Shown here: piece after piece, positions 34,372-43,593 of the stretch | Position numbering within the stretch: position 1 is the stretch's first letter | Layout: each line of letters begins with the position of its first letter | Source: Promineifilum sp019695075 | Lineage (GTDB): Bacteria; Chloroflexota; Anaerolineae; Promineifilales; Promineifilaceae | DNA: 64,000 nt | Reading direction: 5' to 3' | Assembly (NCBI GenBank): GCA_026129185.1 | Contig: JAHCIO010000004.1 | Coordinates: 62,001-126,000 of the forward strand | Position numbers and translations under genes: made by a program | The notes under the pieces: generated by a model | What the model saw: only the letters and a program-made list of their open reading frames with translations | Database searches by the model: none | Told to the model about the DNA's origin: nothing

Positions 34372-35910
34372 ATGTACACCTTCGACTGGTTGGCCAAGCA
34401 AGCCGATTTGCGCCCCGACAAGACGGCGTTGATCGACGCAGCCACGGGGCGGCGGCTGACTTACCCGCAGTTCCATCTGCGCGCCGGCTGCTTTGCCGAC
34501 TTCCTGCGGCGCGAGTGGCGGCTGGAGCCGGGCGAGCGCATCGCCCTGCTGGCCCCCAACTCATCCAACTATTTCGAGATCCTCTGGGGCTGCGCCAAGG
34601 CTGAGGTCATCCTGGTCTGCCTCAACTGGCGGTTGGCCGTGCCGGAACTGGAGTTCATCATGCGCGATGCCACGCCGTCGGCGCTGGTCTACGACCCGGC
34701 CTTCGCCGACGCGGCGCGGACACTGGCCGAGCATTTGGGCATTAGCCGGCTGATGGCCCTCTCGGCCAATGGCGACGATAGGGCGCTGCCGGCCGGCGTC
34801 GCCGCCTACGAAGACGCGCTTGCGTCCACCTCTGGCCGCGAGGTAGTCATGCGCCCGCGCGGTCTGGACGAGACGTGGCATCTGCTCTACACCGCCGGCA
34901 CGACCGGCCGGCCCAAGGGCGTCTTGCAGACCTTCGGCATGGTCTTCTACAACGCCCTGAACATCGGCCTGGCCATCGGCCTGACCGACGAGGACGTGAC
35001 GCTCAACCTGCTGCCCTGTTTCCACACCGGCGGGTTGAACATGTACACCAACCCGACCTTCCACGTTGGCGGCACGGCCATCGTCCAGAAGGCGTTCGAC
35101 CCGGCCGAGACGCTGCGGCTGCTGTCGGAGGAGGCCACGGCCATTTTTGGCGTGTCGGCCGTCTACCTGTTCCTCAGCCAACACCCCGACTTTGAGCGCA
35201 TGACCTTTCGCAAGATGCGCTCCTGGGCCGCCGGCGGCGCGCCCATCCCCACCAGCCTGCTGGAACGCTACCTCGACCGCGGCATTGAGATTCAGTTCGG
35301 CTTCGGCATGACCGAGACGGGGCCGACCGTCTTCCTGATCGAGAAGGGGGCCGACCGTTCCAGGCTCGGCTCTGTGGGCAAGCCGCAGCTCTACGTCGAT
35401 GTGCGCATCGTCGACCGCGAGGGGCGCGACCTGCCGCCCGGCGAGCGCGGCGAGTTGCTCATCAAGGGGCCGGGTGTCACCCCCGGCTACTGGCAGCGGC
35501 CCGACATTACCGCCGCGTCCATCGAGGACGGCTGGCTCCACTCCGGCGACGTGGCCGTGCGCGACGCCGACGGCTACTACACCATCGTTGACCGCTGGAA
35601 GGATATGTTCATCAGCGGCGGCGAGAACGTCTACCCGGCCGAGGTGGAGAACGTCATCTATCAACTGCCGGCGGTGGCCGAGGCGGCCGTCGTCGGCGTG
35701 CCCGATGAGCGCTGGGGCGAGGTGGGGCGGGCCTTTGTCGTCTTGCGACCGGGCGAGATACTCGACGCCGCGGCGGTGATCGCCCACTGCCGCCGCCAGA
35801 TCGCCGCCTACAAGGCGCCCAAGTTGGTCGTCTTCATCGACAGGCTGCCGCGCAATGCCGCCGGCAAGGTCGTTAAGGACGAATTGCGCCGGTTGGCGCA
35901 GCCGGCCTAG
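34372..35910 (+). CDS. AMP-dependent acyl-CoA ligase B
   Basis: The 512-residue enzyme carries YTAGTTGRPKG, FGMTETGPTV, HSGDVAVRDADGYY and AAGKVVKDEL with the catalytic Lys. The start ATG 34372 follows GGAGG and is supported by the overlap-free position after hydrolase A; the longer frame upstream is out of context. Ligases A, B and C differ enough at the substrate-binding helix to suggest different acids. Confidence 0.92.
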   Translation: MYTFDWLAKQADLRPDKTALIDAATGRRLTYPQFHLRAGCFADFLRREWRLEPGERIALLAPNSSNYFEILWGCAKAEVILVCLNWRLAVPELEFIMRDATPSALVYDPAFADAARTLAEHLGISRLMALSANGDDRALPAGVAAYEDALASTSGREVVMRPRGLDETWHLLYTAGTTGRPKGVLQTFGMVFYNALNIGLAIGLTDEDVTLNLLPCFHTGGLNMYTNPTFHVGGTAIVQKAFDPAETLRLLSEEATAIFGVSAVYLFLSQHPDFERMTFRKMRSWAAGGAPIPTSLLERYLDRGIEIQFGFGMTETGPTVFLIEKGADRSRLGSVGKPQLYVDVRIVDREGRDLPPGERGELLIKGPGVTPGYWQRPDITAASIEDGWLHSGDVAVRDADGYYTIVDRWKDMFISGGENVYPAEVENVIYQLPAVAEAAVVGVPDERWGEVGRAFVVLRPGEILDAAAVIAHCRRQIAAYKAPKLVVFIDRLPRNAAGKVVKDELRRLAQPA

Positions 35911-35929
35911 ACGAGAGGGAGCGCGGGCC

Positions 35930-36820
35930 ATGAGACTGACTATCGGCGACGTCATCACGGAGCGAGTGACCTTCACCCAGGCGCAGTTCGACCGCTTCGC
36001 GGCCCTCAGCGGCGACGACAACCCCATCCACGTCGATCCCGCCTTCGCCGCGCAGAGCCGCTTCGGCCGGACGGTGGCCCACGGCATGTTCCTCTACGCC
36101 AACCTGCGGCGAGCGCTGGGGAAGCTGCTGCCCGGCGTGGCTCAGCGTGAGGGTTCGCTGATGTTCACCGCGCCGACGTACACCGATGAGCCGGTGCAGT
36201 TGCGGCTGGAAGTCGTTGACGTGGACGCCACCGGGCGCGTGTGGGTCAATACCACCGTGGTCGCAGAATCCGCATCCGCAGATGCGGGCGATGGCCAATT
36301 TGGCTGCCGCGGCGACGCGATCATGCAGATAGGCGGCGGCGCTGACGAGGCCGCGCCGGCTGTGGCCCAGCCCTCCCATTCGGCCGGCAGCTGGCGCGGC
36401 CTCGTCGTTGGCCAGTCGGCGTCGCTGCGGCGTGCCTATACCACCGCCGAACACGACGCTTACCTGGCCCTGCTGGGCGAGACGAACCCGCTCTTCAGCG
36501 ACGCCACCTACGCCCGCCGCCGCGGTCTGCGCGGTCTGCCCCTGCCGGGGCCGCTGCTGGGGGCGCTGTTTTCCTGCGTCCTGGGCACGCGCCTGCCCGG
36601 CCGGGGCACGAATTGGCTCAAGCAGCGCTTCTACTTCTGCCAGTACGCTTTCCCCGGCGACGAACTGGAGGCCCACGCGCAGATCATTCGCCTGCGGCCG
36701 GACAAGGAGCTTGTCAACCTGCGAACGTGGATTACGTCGGCGGGCGAGTTGGTCTGCGATGGGGAAGCGTTGGTGTGGGTGGGCGATCTGATCCCGCAGG
36801 CCGGGGATCGGGCTTTATAA
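35930..36820 (+). CDS. Double-hotdog MaoC-like (R)-hydratase
   Basis: This 296-residue protein contains two tandem hotdog domains. The first (about 1-130) has the (R)-specific enoyl hydratase dyad, Asp29 and His34, in SGDDNPIHVDP, and the VAHGMF turn. The second (about 165-290) keeps the outline GETNPLFSDATYARRRGLRG but has Phe where the catalytic His should be. This one-active-half layout matches eukaryotic-type and mycobacterial hydratase 2 proteins. It likely hydrates a 2-enoyl-CoA made by the neighbouring ligases. Confidence 0.9.
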   Translation: MRLTIGDVITERVTFTQAQFDRFAALSGDDNPIHVDPAFAAQSRFGRTVAHGMFLYANLRRALGKLLPGVAQREGSLMFTAPTYTDEPVQLRLEVVDVDATGRVWVNTTVVAESASADAGDGQFGCRGDAIMQIGGGADEAAPAVAQPSHSAGSWRGLVVGQSASLRRAYTTAEHDAYLALLGETNPLFSDATYARRRGLRGLPLPGPLLGALFSCVLGTRLPGRGTNWLKQRFYFCQYAFPGDELEAHAQIIRLRPDKELVNLRTWITSAGELVCDGEALVWVGDLIPQAGDRAL

Positions 36821-36829
36821 GGCATCGTT

Positions 36830-37627
36830 ATGTCAATAGCTAACGCCAACGGCGTCAATCTCTATTATGAACTCCACGGGCCAGAGGACGCGCCCGTGTT
36901 GGTGCTCAATAATGGCATCCTGATGAACGCCGCCGGCTCGTGGGTTTTTCAGACGGCGGCGCTGTCGCGCCACTACCGCCTGCTGCAATACGATTGTCGC
37001 GGGCAGGGGCAGTCGGATCATCCCGACGGCCCGTACACGATGGCTCTCCACGCCGCCGACCTGGCCGGGCTGCTGGACGCGCTAGGCATTGAGCGCGCCC
37101 ACATTGCCGGAGCCTCCTACGGCGGCGAGGTGGCCCAGGCGTTTGCCCTGGCCTACCCGGAGCGCGTGCGCAGCCTGATCCTGATGGACACGACCAGCGA
37201 GCTGGGGCCGGAGCTGCGGGCCACGGCCGAGAACTGGCTGGCCGCCGCCCGTCGCGCCGACCCGGAGGAGTTCTACAACGCTACCGTGCCGTGGAACTTC
37301 TCGCCGCAATTCATCCGCGAGCACGACGCCCTGCTGGCCGACGCCCGCCGCCGCTATGCCCTGCTCGACTTCCCGGCCGTGGCGCGGCTGTGCGAGTGCT
37401 TCCTGGGCGTCGACTTCACCGCCCGATTGGGCGAAATCACCGCGCCGACCTGCATCATCGTCGGGGCGCTCGATCTGCTGAAGGGGCCGGCCTACGCCCA
37501 CATGCTCAAGACGGCCATTCCCCAGGCGGAGCTTCATATCCTGCCTGGCGCGGGCCACGCCTCACCGTGGGAACGGCCGGCGGAGTTCAATACCGTCGTG
37601 CTTGGGTTTCTGGCCAAACAGCCGTAA
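36830..37627 (+). CDS. Alpha/beta hydrolase B (3-oxoadipate enol-lactonase-like)
   Basis: The 265-residue protein resembles PcaD-type enol-lactonases and related esterases: YDCRGQGQSDHP, nucleophile elbow GASYGGEVAQ, acidic residue in VGALDLLKGP and His in PGAGHASPWERP. The region normally forming HGxG reads NNGILMN. It begins nine bases after the hydratase. A true role in the beta-ketoadipate pathway is not supported by neighbours. Confidence 0.87.
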   Translation: MSIANANGVNLYYELHGPEDAPVLVLNNGILMNAAGSWVFQTAALSRHYRLLQYDCRGQGQSDHPDGPYTMALHAADLAGLLDALGIERAHIAGASYGGEVAQAFALAYPERVRSLILMDTTSELGPELRATAENWLAAARRADPEEFYNATVPWNFSPQFIREHDALLADARRRYALLDFPAVARLCECFLGVDFTARLGEITAPTCIIVGALDLLKGPAYAHMLKTAIPQAELHILPGAGHASPWERPAEFNTVVLGFLAKQP

Positions 37628-37633
37628 CAAATG

Positions 37634-37662
37634 GTAGGGGCGGGTCTCAGACCCGCCCCTAC
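37634..37662. repeat. Family A palindrome, exact copy
   Basis: The 29-bp sequence with arms GTAGGGGCGGGTCT / AGACCCGCCCCTAC lies seven bases after hydrolase B. Confidence 0.88.
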
Positions 37663-37703
37663 AACCATTGCCAGTGGACAGTCATCTGTCAAGGAAGGGA
37701 ACT

Positions 37704-38462
37704 ATGCGCTTAAAAGAGAAAGTGTGTCTGATCACCGGCGGGGCGGCCGGCATCGGCCGGGCGACGGCCGAGCGCTTCGCTGAGGAGGGCGCGACCGTCG
37801 TCATCGCCGACCTGAACGAGGAGGTCGGGCGGGCGACGGCCGAGGCCATCGGCGCGACGTTTTACCGCGTCAACGTCGCCGACCGCGCCGCCGTGCAGGC
37901 CTGGGTCGATGATGTCGTCGCCCGGTACGGCCGGGTCGATGTGCTGGTCAACAACGCCGGCGTCCTGCGTGACAGCACGCTGGTCAAGGTCAAGGACGGC
38001 GAACTGGTCAGGCAGATGTCAGAGGCCGACTTCGACCTGGTCATCGCTGTCAACCTAAAAGGCGTTTTCAACTGCACGCAGGCCGTCGCCCCGACCATGA
38101 TCCGCCAGGGCGGCGGCGTCATCCTCAACGCCTCGTCCATCGTTGGCCTGGACGGCAACTTCGGCCAGACCAACTACGTGGCCACCAAGTCGGCCGTCAT
38201 CGGCATGACCAAGGTCTGGGCGCGCGAACTCGGCCGCGCCGGCATCCGCGTCAACGCCATCGCCCCCGGCTTCACGGCCACGGAGATGGTCGCGTCGATG
38301 CCGGAGAATGTTCTCGCGGGCATGAAAGCTCGGACGCCTCTGGGACGCCTGGGAGAGCCGCGCGACATTGCCAACGCCTATCTGTTCCTGGCCTCCGACG
38401 AGGCATCGTTTATCACCGGCGAGGTCTTGCGCGTCGACGGCGGCATCGTCGTCGGAACGTGA
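37704..38462 (+). CDS. Short-chain dehydrogenase/reductase, FabG-like
   Basis: The 252-residue Rossmann-fold enzyme has TGGAAGIGRA for cofactor binding, NNAGVLRD, catalytic Ser in NASSIVG and the Y-x3-K pair in NYVATKSAV. The segment IADLN after strand 2 has an acidic residue that favours NAD(H). With the hydratase it could interconvert a 3-hydroxyacyl-CoA and a 3-ketoacyl-CoA. The start is ATG 37704 (AAGGAAGGGA upstream). Confidence 0.92.
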   Translation: MRLKEKVCLITGGAAGIGRATAERFAEEGATVVIADLNEEVGRATAEAIGATFYRVNVADRAAVQAWVDDVVARYGRVDVLVNNAGVLRDSTLVKVKDGELVRQMSEADFDLVIAVNLKGVFNCTQAVAPTMIRQGGGVILNASSIVGLDGNFGQTNYVATKSAVIGMTKVWARELGRAGIRVNAIAPGFTATEMVASMPENVLAGMKARTPLGRLGEPRDIANAYLFLASDEASFITGEVLRVDGGIVVGT

Positions 38463-38463
38463 A

Positions 38464-38555
38464 TAGGGACTAGGGGATAGGGACCAGGGATTAGTGGAGG
38501 AACGCTCTTCCTAGTCCCTGGAACCTAACCCCTAATCCCTAACCCCTAACCCTTA
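38464..38555. repeat. Family B inverted repeat reaching the next start codon
   Basis: Units of TAGGGGATAGGGACCAGGG and CCTAATCCCTAACCCC surround GAACGCTCTTCC. The right arm runs to three bases before ATG 38558, replacing any Shine-Dalgarno sequence of ligase C. Confidence 0.8.
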
Positions 38556-38557
38556 CA

Positions 38558-40120
38558 ATGACCAACGAGCTTTATCCATCGCACATCGCCGACCTGCTGA
38601 GCAAGCGCGCCGAGCTGACGCCGGAGCGCGTCGGCCTGGTCGTGGCTGAGTCGGCCGCGACCTATACCTACCGCGAGCTAAACGCCCGCGCCAACCGCCT
38701 GGCCAACCTGATGCGGTCGCTGGGGGTGGGCAAAGGTGATCGCGTCGCCATCCTGGCCCAGAACAGCGTCGTCTACGTGGACTTGCTCTACGGGTTGGCC
38801 AAGATCGGCGCCATCCTCGCGCCGCTCAACTGGCGGCTGACCGCCCGCGAGTTGAGCTACATCGCCGCCGACTGCGCCCCCAGGGCCATCGTTTGCGGCC
38901 CGGAGTACGCCGGCGTGCTGGCCGAACTGCGCCGCGAAGTGGACATCGACATCGTCCTGGGCATCGAAGGGGCGCAGATCGAGGGCGGGCAGTCGTATGA
39001 GGACGGGGTCGCCGCCGCGGCCGATGCCGAGCCGGAGCGCCCACCCCTCAACAGTGAGGACATCTGCTGCATCCTCTACACCTCCGGCACAACCGGCCGC
39101 CCCAAGGGAGCCATGCTGCCCCACCGCCAGGTGCTGTTCAACTGCATCAACACGGTCATTAGCTGGGGCCTGGGCGCCGACGACATCTCGCCCGTGATGA
39201 CGCCGATGTTCCACGCCGGCGGGCTATTTGTTTTCCTGACGCCGCTGTTCTACGTCGGCGGCAAGATCATCATGGCCCGCAGCTTCGACAGCGAGGCGTC
39301 ACTGGCCCTGATCCAGCGCGAGCGTTGCACTGTCGTCCTGGGCGTGCCGACGCTCTTCCAGATGTGGATGGCCAGCCCGTCATTTGCCGCGGCCGACTTC
39401 AGCGCCGTGCGCTACTTCGTCAGCGGCGGCGCGCCTTGCCCGGTGTCGCTCATTCACGCCTGGCGCGAGGCCAAGGGCGGTGTGTTGCGTCAGGGGTATG
39501 GCCTGACCGAGGTGGGCGTCAACTGCTTCACCATGAGCAACGAGGAGTCGGTACGCAAGATCGGCTCCGTCGGCCATCCCATCTACCACAGCCGCATGCG
39601 CATTGTTGATGGCGATGGGCGCGACGTAGTCCGCGGCGAGACGGGCGAGCTAATCATCTGGGGGCCGCACGTCTGCGCCGGCTACTGGCGCAACGAGGCG
39701 GCCACGGCCCAGGCGCTGCGCGATGGCTGGTTCTACACCGGCGACATGGCCCGCCAGGACGACGAGGGTTACTACTATCTGGCCGGCCGCTACAAGGACA
39801 TGATCATCAGCGGCGGCGAGAACGTCTATGCCGCCGAGGTGGAGACCGTTTTCCTGGAGCACCCGGCCGTGGGCGAGGCGGCGCTCATTGGCCTGCCCGA
39901 CGCCCATTGGGGCGAAGTCGGCCAGATGATCGTCGTCACCCGGCCGGGCCGAACGGCCACCGAAGAGGAGTTGCTGAGCTTCTGCCGCGCGCGACTGGCA
40001 CGCTATAAGGTGCCCAAGCGGGTGGTGTTTGTCGAGGCGCTGCCCTACTCGCCCTATGGCAAGGTCATCAAGGCGGAGTTGCGCCAGCGCTACGGCAGCG
40101 ACGCCGCAAGTACATTGTAG
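38558..40120 (+). CDS. AMP-dependent acyl-CoA ligase C
   Basis: The 520-residue enzyme has YTSGTTGRPKG, GYGLTEVGVNC, YTGDMARQDDEGYY and the terminal PYGKVIKAEL with the catalytic Lys. The first residues follow a family B repeat with no ribosome binding site in view, so initiation may be weak or depend on the repeat being upstream. The stop codon TAG is donated by a diverged family A repeat (GTAGGGCGGGTC). Confidence 0.92.
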   Translation: MTNELYPSHIADLLSKRAELTPERVGLVVAESAATYTYRELNARANRLANLMRSLGVGKGDRVAILAQNSVVYVDLLYGLAKIGAILAPLNWRLTARELSYIAADCAPRAIVCGPEYAGVLAELRREVDIDIVLGIEGAQIEGGQSYEDGVAAAADAEPERPPLNSEDICCILYTSGTTGRPKGAMLPHRQVLFNCINTVISWGLGADDISPVMTPMFHAGGLFVFLTPLFYVGGKIIMARSFDSEASLALIQRERCTVVLGVPTLFQMWMASPSFAAADFSAVRYFVSGGAPCPVSLIHAWREAKGGVLRQGYGLTEVGVNCFTMSNEESVRKIGSVGHPIYHSRMRIVDGDGRDVVRGETGELIIWGPHVCAGYWRNEAATAQALRDGWFYTGDMARQDDEGYYYLAGRYKDMIISGGENVYAAEVETVFLEHPAVGEAALIGLPDAHWGEVGQMIVVTRPGRTATEEELLSFCRARLARYKVPKRVVFVEALPYSPYGKVIKAELRQRYGSDAASTL

Positions 40121-40190
40121 GGCGGGTCGCGGTGACCCACCCCTATAACCTGCCAATCGTGGTAGGGGCGGGTCTCAGACCCGCCCCTAC
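40117..40190. repeat. Diverged and exact family A palindromes
   Basis: A diverged copy (40117-40144, GTAGGGCGGGTCGCGGTGACCCACCC-type) carries the stop codon of ligase C; an exact copy follows at 40162-40190. Confidence 0.85.
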
Positions 40191-40218
40191 AGGCCGGTCG
40201 GCCAATAAAGGAGCCAAT

Positions 40219-41025
40219 ATGCCAATCATTACAACGAACGGAATCGATCTCTACTACGAAACCCACGGCCGCGGCGAGCCGCTGGTGCTCATCGCCGGCC
40301 TGGGCTATGACGGCTGGATGTGGCACCGGATGATCCCCGGCCTGGCCGAGCACTTCCAGGTCATCAGCTTCGATAATCGCGGCGTGGGCCAGAGCGATAA
40401 ACCGGCCGGGCCATACACCGCCGGGATGTTGGCCGCCGACGTGATCGGCCTGCTGGACGCCTTCGACATCGATAAGGCGCACATCGTCGGCCACTCGATG
40501 GGCGGTTTCATCGCCCAGTCATTGGCGATCCATCACCTCGACCGGGTGAACCGGCTGGTGCTTTCGGCCACCAACTTCGGCGGGCCGCGTCACGTACCCA
40601 TCAGTCCGGAGGCAATGGCCGTCCTGACCGACGTCACCGGCGACCCCATCGCCCGGCTGCGGCGCGGCATCGTCATCAGTTGCGCGCCCGGCTTTGCTGA
40701 TCAGAACCCTGCTCTCGTCGATGACTGGGTCGATTACCGCGTCCGCCACCCCATCGATCCGGCCGGCTATCAGGCGCAACTGGCTATTGGTCTATCGCTG
40801 CTGCCGGAGGCGGCCGCCTTCGAGGACAAGTTGGCCGCCGTGACCGTGCCGACACTCATCCTGTTCGGCGAGCACGACAAGGTCGTACCCCCGGCCAATG
40901 CGGCGTTGCTGGCCGGGAAGCTGCCCAACGCGCAAATCGAGATTCTGCCCAACGCGGGCCACTTCTTTCCGTTTGAAGTGTCGGAGGAAGCCAACCGGGC
41001 CATCATTCGCTTCCTGTCCGCCTGA
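40219..41025 (+). CDS. Alpha/beta hydrolase C
   Basis: The 268-residue protein has DNRGVGQSDKP, nucleophile elbow GHSMGGFIAQ, the acidic residue in GEHDKVVPP and His in NAGHFFPFE. It is close in type to hydrolase B and to the bromoperoxidase/esterase group. AAAGGAG precedes ATG 40219. It is the last enzyme gene before the importer operon. Confidence 0.88.
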   Translation: MPIITTNGIDLYYETHGRGEPLVLIAGLGYDGWMWHRMIPGLAEHFQVISFDNRGVGQSDKPAGPYTAGMLAADVIGLLDAFDIDKAHIVGHSMGGFIAQSLAIHHLDRVNRLVLSATNFGGPRHVPISPEAMAVLTDVTGDPIARLRRGIVISCAPGFADQNPALVDDWVDYRVRHPIDPAGYQAQLAIGLSLLPEAAAFEDKLAAVTVPTLILFGEHDKVVPPANAALLAGKLPNAQIEILPNAGHFFPFEVSEEANRAIIRFLSA

Positions 41026-41044
41026 TGCAGATGGGTACGTGGGT

Positions 41045-41073
41045 AGGGGCGGGTCTCAGACCGGCCCCTACCA
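41045..41073. repeat. Family A palindrome, one mismatch
   Basis: Same 29-bp design as other copies but the right arm reads GACCGGCCCC. It lies between hydrolase C and the importer promoter. Confidence 0.85.
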
Positions 41074-41089
41074 CGTTGGCCGCCGGGCT

Positions 41090-41128
41090 GTAACCGAACA
41101 GTAACCGGCGGGTGCTATCCTATAAAGA
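41090..41128 (+). promoter_or_regulatory. Importer promoter with two 11-bp-spaced direct repeats
   Basis: GTAACC occurs twice, 11 bases apart, within CTGTAACCGAA and CAGTAACCGGC, followed 11 bases later by a TATAAA -10 element at 41123-41128. The repeats occupy the -35 region. One-turn direct repeats just upstream of a -10 are how PhoB/OmpR-class response regulators bind. The leader to ATG 41214 is about 80 bases. Confidence 0.45.
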
Positions 41129-41213
41129 AGGGGCAGTCTGCTGTCCGGCAGTCCGCTGCCCAGATACTTCCGATGATCTGTTTGCTGTTCAATACTTAGA
41201 TTGGAGGAGATAG

Positions 41214-42638
41214 ATGAAGAACCGTCGAACGCTGTGGATCGTATTGTCCCTGTTCACCGTCTTCGTGTTGGCCCTGAGCGCCTGTGGCGGCACGACCGCC
41301 ACGGAAACGACCCCGACCGAGGCTCCGGCGGCCGAGCCGACCGAAGCCGTTGTTGAGCCGACCGAGGCCCCCGCCGAGGAACCGACTGAGGCTCCCACCG
41401 AGGCCCCCGTTGAGGAAGCCACCGTTGCGCCGACCGAAGAGGCCGCGGCCGAGAGCGAGCAGCCCTTTGCCGGCGAGGAACTGGTCATCGGCCTGATGAC
41501 CGACAAGTCGGGCGCGCTGGCCATCTATGGCCCCAGCCAGACGCAGGGCTTCTACCTGGGCCTGGAGTACGCCACCGAGGGCACGATGGAAGTCGCCGGT
41601 CGGCCCATCCGCGTCGTCGAGATGGACAACGGCAGCGACCCGGACACGGCCGTCCAGCAGGCCCGCGAACTCATCGAGGCCGAGGGCGCCGAAATTCTGA
41701 TCGGCAACGTCAGCTCCAGCGCCGCCCTGGCCACCATCCCGGTCGCTGAGGAAAACGACGTGATCTACATCGCCGAGCCGGCCGCCTCGCCGGCGATCAC
41801 GGGCGAGAACTTCAGCCCCAACACCTTCCGCACCAGCCGCACCAGCGTCCAGGACGCTCTGGTTATGGGTAGCGGTCTCCTGGGTATGGGCGAGACCTTC
41901 GTGCAGATCGCCCCGGACAACGCCTTCGGCATCGGCTCGGCCTGCGCTTTCTACGCCATCGTCACCGCCGGCGGCGGCCAGTTCGCTGCCAACGACACCG
42001 CCGAGGGCTGCGGCACGGTCTACGCGCCGATTGAGACGACCGACTTCACGTCCTACATCAATCAGCTGCTCGACTCCGGGGCCGATGTGTTGATCGTCTC
42101 CTGGGCCGGCGCGGGCTTTGCGCCGATGTTCCAGCAGATGAGCCAACTGGGCGTCTTCGATGAGATGACCGTCGGCACGGGCGTGGGCGACAACCAGACG
42201 CTGGCCGCGGGCTACGCCGACGCCGTCGGTGTGGTCGGCATCCAGGTCTACCACTACACGCTGCCGAATAACGAGATCAACGACTGGCTCGTCCAGCGGC
42301 ACATGGAAGAGTACGGCACGCCACCGGACCTGTGGGCCGCGGGCGGCATGATGTCGGCCATCATGGCCGTCGAGGGCCTGAAGGCGACCAATGGCGACGC
42401 CAGCGCCGACGCGCTCATCGCCACCTACGAGGATAACTTCTCCTTCGAGGGGCCGAAGGGCACGACGACGATCCGCGCCGCGGATCACGTCGCCCTGCAG
42501 ACGCTCTACTTCGTGCGCGTGACCAACGTCACCGACCCGGAGTTCAAGTTCGTCGAGTTGGTGCAGGAATTCGGCCCGGAGACCACGGTGCCGCCCTGCG
42601 CTCTCGTTGATCCCTACGCCGATCGCTGCGCCGAGTAG
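41214..42638 (+). CDS. Substrate-binding lipoprotein of a branched-chain-amino-acid-type ABC importer
   Basis: The 474-residue protein has a signal peptide ending in the lipobox LSAC (Cys24), a 55-residue flexible linker with repeated PTEAP units, then a type I periplasmic-binding fold (LVIGLMTDKSGALAIYGPSQTQG onward, cited by its start LVIGLMTDKSG). Six or so features match LivJ-like receptors, which also serve amides, urea, aromatics and carboxylates. In this context the ligand is probably an acid or ester processed by the upstream enzymes. AGGAGA precedes the ATG. Confidence 0.92.
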   Translation: MKNRRTLWIVLSLFTVFVLALSACGGTTATETTPTEAPAAEPTEAVVEPTEAPAEEPTEAPTEAPVEEATVAPTEEAAAESEQPFAGEELVIGLMTDKSGALAIYGPSQTQGFYLGLEYATEGTMEVAGRPIRVVEMDNGSDPDTAVQQARELIEAEGAEILIGNVSSSAALATIPVAEENDVIYIAEPAASPAITGENFSPNTFRTSRTSVQDALVMGSGLLGMGETFVQIAPDNAFGIGSACAFYAIVTAGGGQFAANDTAEGCGTVYAPIETTDFTSYINQLLDSGADVLIVSWAGAGFAPMFQQMSQLGVFDEMTVGTGVGDNQTLAAGYADAVGVVGIQVYHYTLPNNEINDWLVQRHMEEYGTPPDLWAAGGMMSAIMAVEGLKATNGDASADALIATYEDNFSFEGPKGTTTIRAADHVALQTLYFVRVTNVTDPEFKFVELVQEFGPETTVPPCALVDPYADRCAE

Positions 42639-42655
42639 GATGGACTTAGTGTAAC

Positions 42656-42810
42656 GATTGCTCACGCAAAGGCGCGAAGGGGGCAAAGAACGCCAAGGAA
42701 GAGTTGAGGTTGACTTTGCGCTCTTTGCGCCTTCGTGCCTTTGCGTGGGCTTCTTGAAGTGTTTCTTGTAGCGTTCTTTGCTACCTTCGCGCCTTTGCGT
42801 GAGCTTCCTA
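42656..42810. repeat. Family C inverted repeat (GCAAAGGCGCGAAGG type)
   Basis: CACGCAAAGGCGCGAAGG on the left and CTTCGCGCCTTTGCGTGAGC on the right flank several internal copies of TTTGCGCC/TTGCGTG. It separates the substrate-binding gene from livG and stops three bases before the livG ATG, leaving no recognisable ribosome binding site. Confidence 0.75.
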
Positions 42811-42813
42811 ACC

Positions 42814-43593
42814 ATGGACGATTCAACGATTCTGGAAACGCGAGACTTGCGCAGGCAATTCGGCGGCCTGGTGGCGGTGGACGGGGTCAGCATGAAGGTG
42901 CAGGCCCACACGCTCCATACCATCATCGGGCCGAACGGCGCGGGCAAGACCACCTTTTTTAACCTGCTGAGCGGCAACATCCGCCCCAGCAGCGGCCGGG
43001 TGCTCTTCAAGGGGCAGGACATCACCGACCAGCCGGCCCACCGCCGCGCCCACCTGGGCATCGGCCGCTCATTCCAGATCACCAACGTCTTCCCCAACCT
43101 GACCGTGTTGGAGAATGTGCGCCTGGCTGCCCAGGCGGTCGGCCACGACAGCTTCAAGTTCTGGCAGCATCACCGCCACTTCCAGCAGTATGAGGCTCGG
43201 GCCGCGGCCATCGTCGCCCAGGTGGGACTGGCGGCGCAGGCCGGGCTGCCTGCGCGCCTGTTGCCCCACGGCGGCAAGCGCAAGCTGGAACTGGGCATCT
43301 TGCTGGCCGCCGACCCCGACCTGCTGCTGCTGGATGAGCCGACGGCCGGCATGGCTCGCGAGGAGATTCCGATGTTGATGGAGGTCATCCAGAGCGTTCG
43401 CGCCGCCGGCGACAAGACTATCATTCTCGTCGAGCACAAGATGGACCTGGTCATGAACGTCTCCGACCGCATCTCGGTCATGCACCAGGGCCGGCTCCTG
43501 GCCGAAGGCGCGCCGCTGGAGATCGCCGCCAACAAGACCGTGCAGGCGGCCTATCTGGGCGACCTGTACGGCGATCTCACCGGAAGGAAGTAA
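42814..43593 (+). CDS. livG: Branched-chain-type ABC importer ATPase LivG
   Basis: The 259-residue ATPase shows Walker A GPNGAGKTT, the LivG-specific RSFQITNVFPNLTVLENV segment (start RSFQITN), signature region LPHGGKRKLELG and Walker B LLLLDEPTAGM. The usual LSYG signature is LPHG here. Start ATG 42814 follows a repeat; an earlier in-frame ATG at 42778 lies inside that repeat. The stop TAA shares its last base with the livF ATG. Confidence 0.93.
   Translation: MDDSTILETRDLRRQFGGLVAVDGVSMKVQAHTLHTIIGPNGAGKTTFFNLLSGNIRPSSGRVLFKGQDITDQPAHRRAHLGIGRSFQITNVFPNLTVLENVRLAAQAVGHDSFKFWQHHRHFQQYEARAAAIVAQVGLAAQAGLPARLLPHGGKRKLELGILLAADPDLLLLDEPTAGMAREEIPMLMEVIQSVRAAGDKTIILVEHKMDLVMNVSDRISVMHQGRLLAEGAPLEIAANKTVQAAYLGDLYGDLTGRK

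Noticed and set aside
42778..42813. Upstream in-frame ATG for livG
   Set aside because: The extra residues would be encoded by repeat family C, and the family alignment starts at MDDST.
41196..43157. 653-codon minus-strand ORF
   Set aside because: It is antisense to the substrate-binding protein and livG and crosses repeat family C; no domain is visible.
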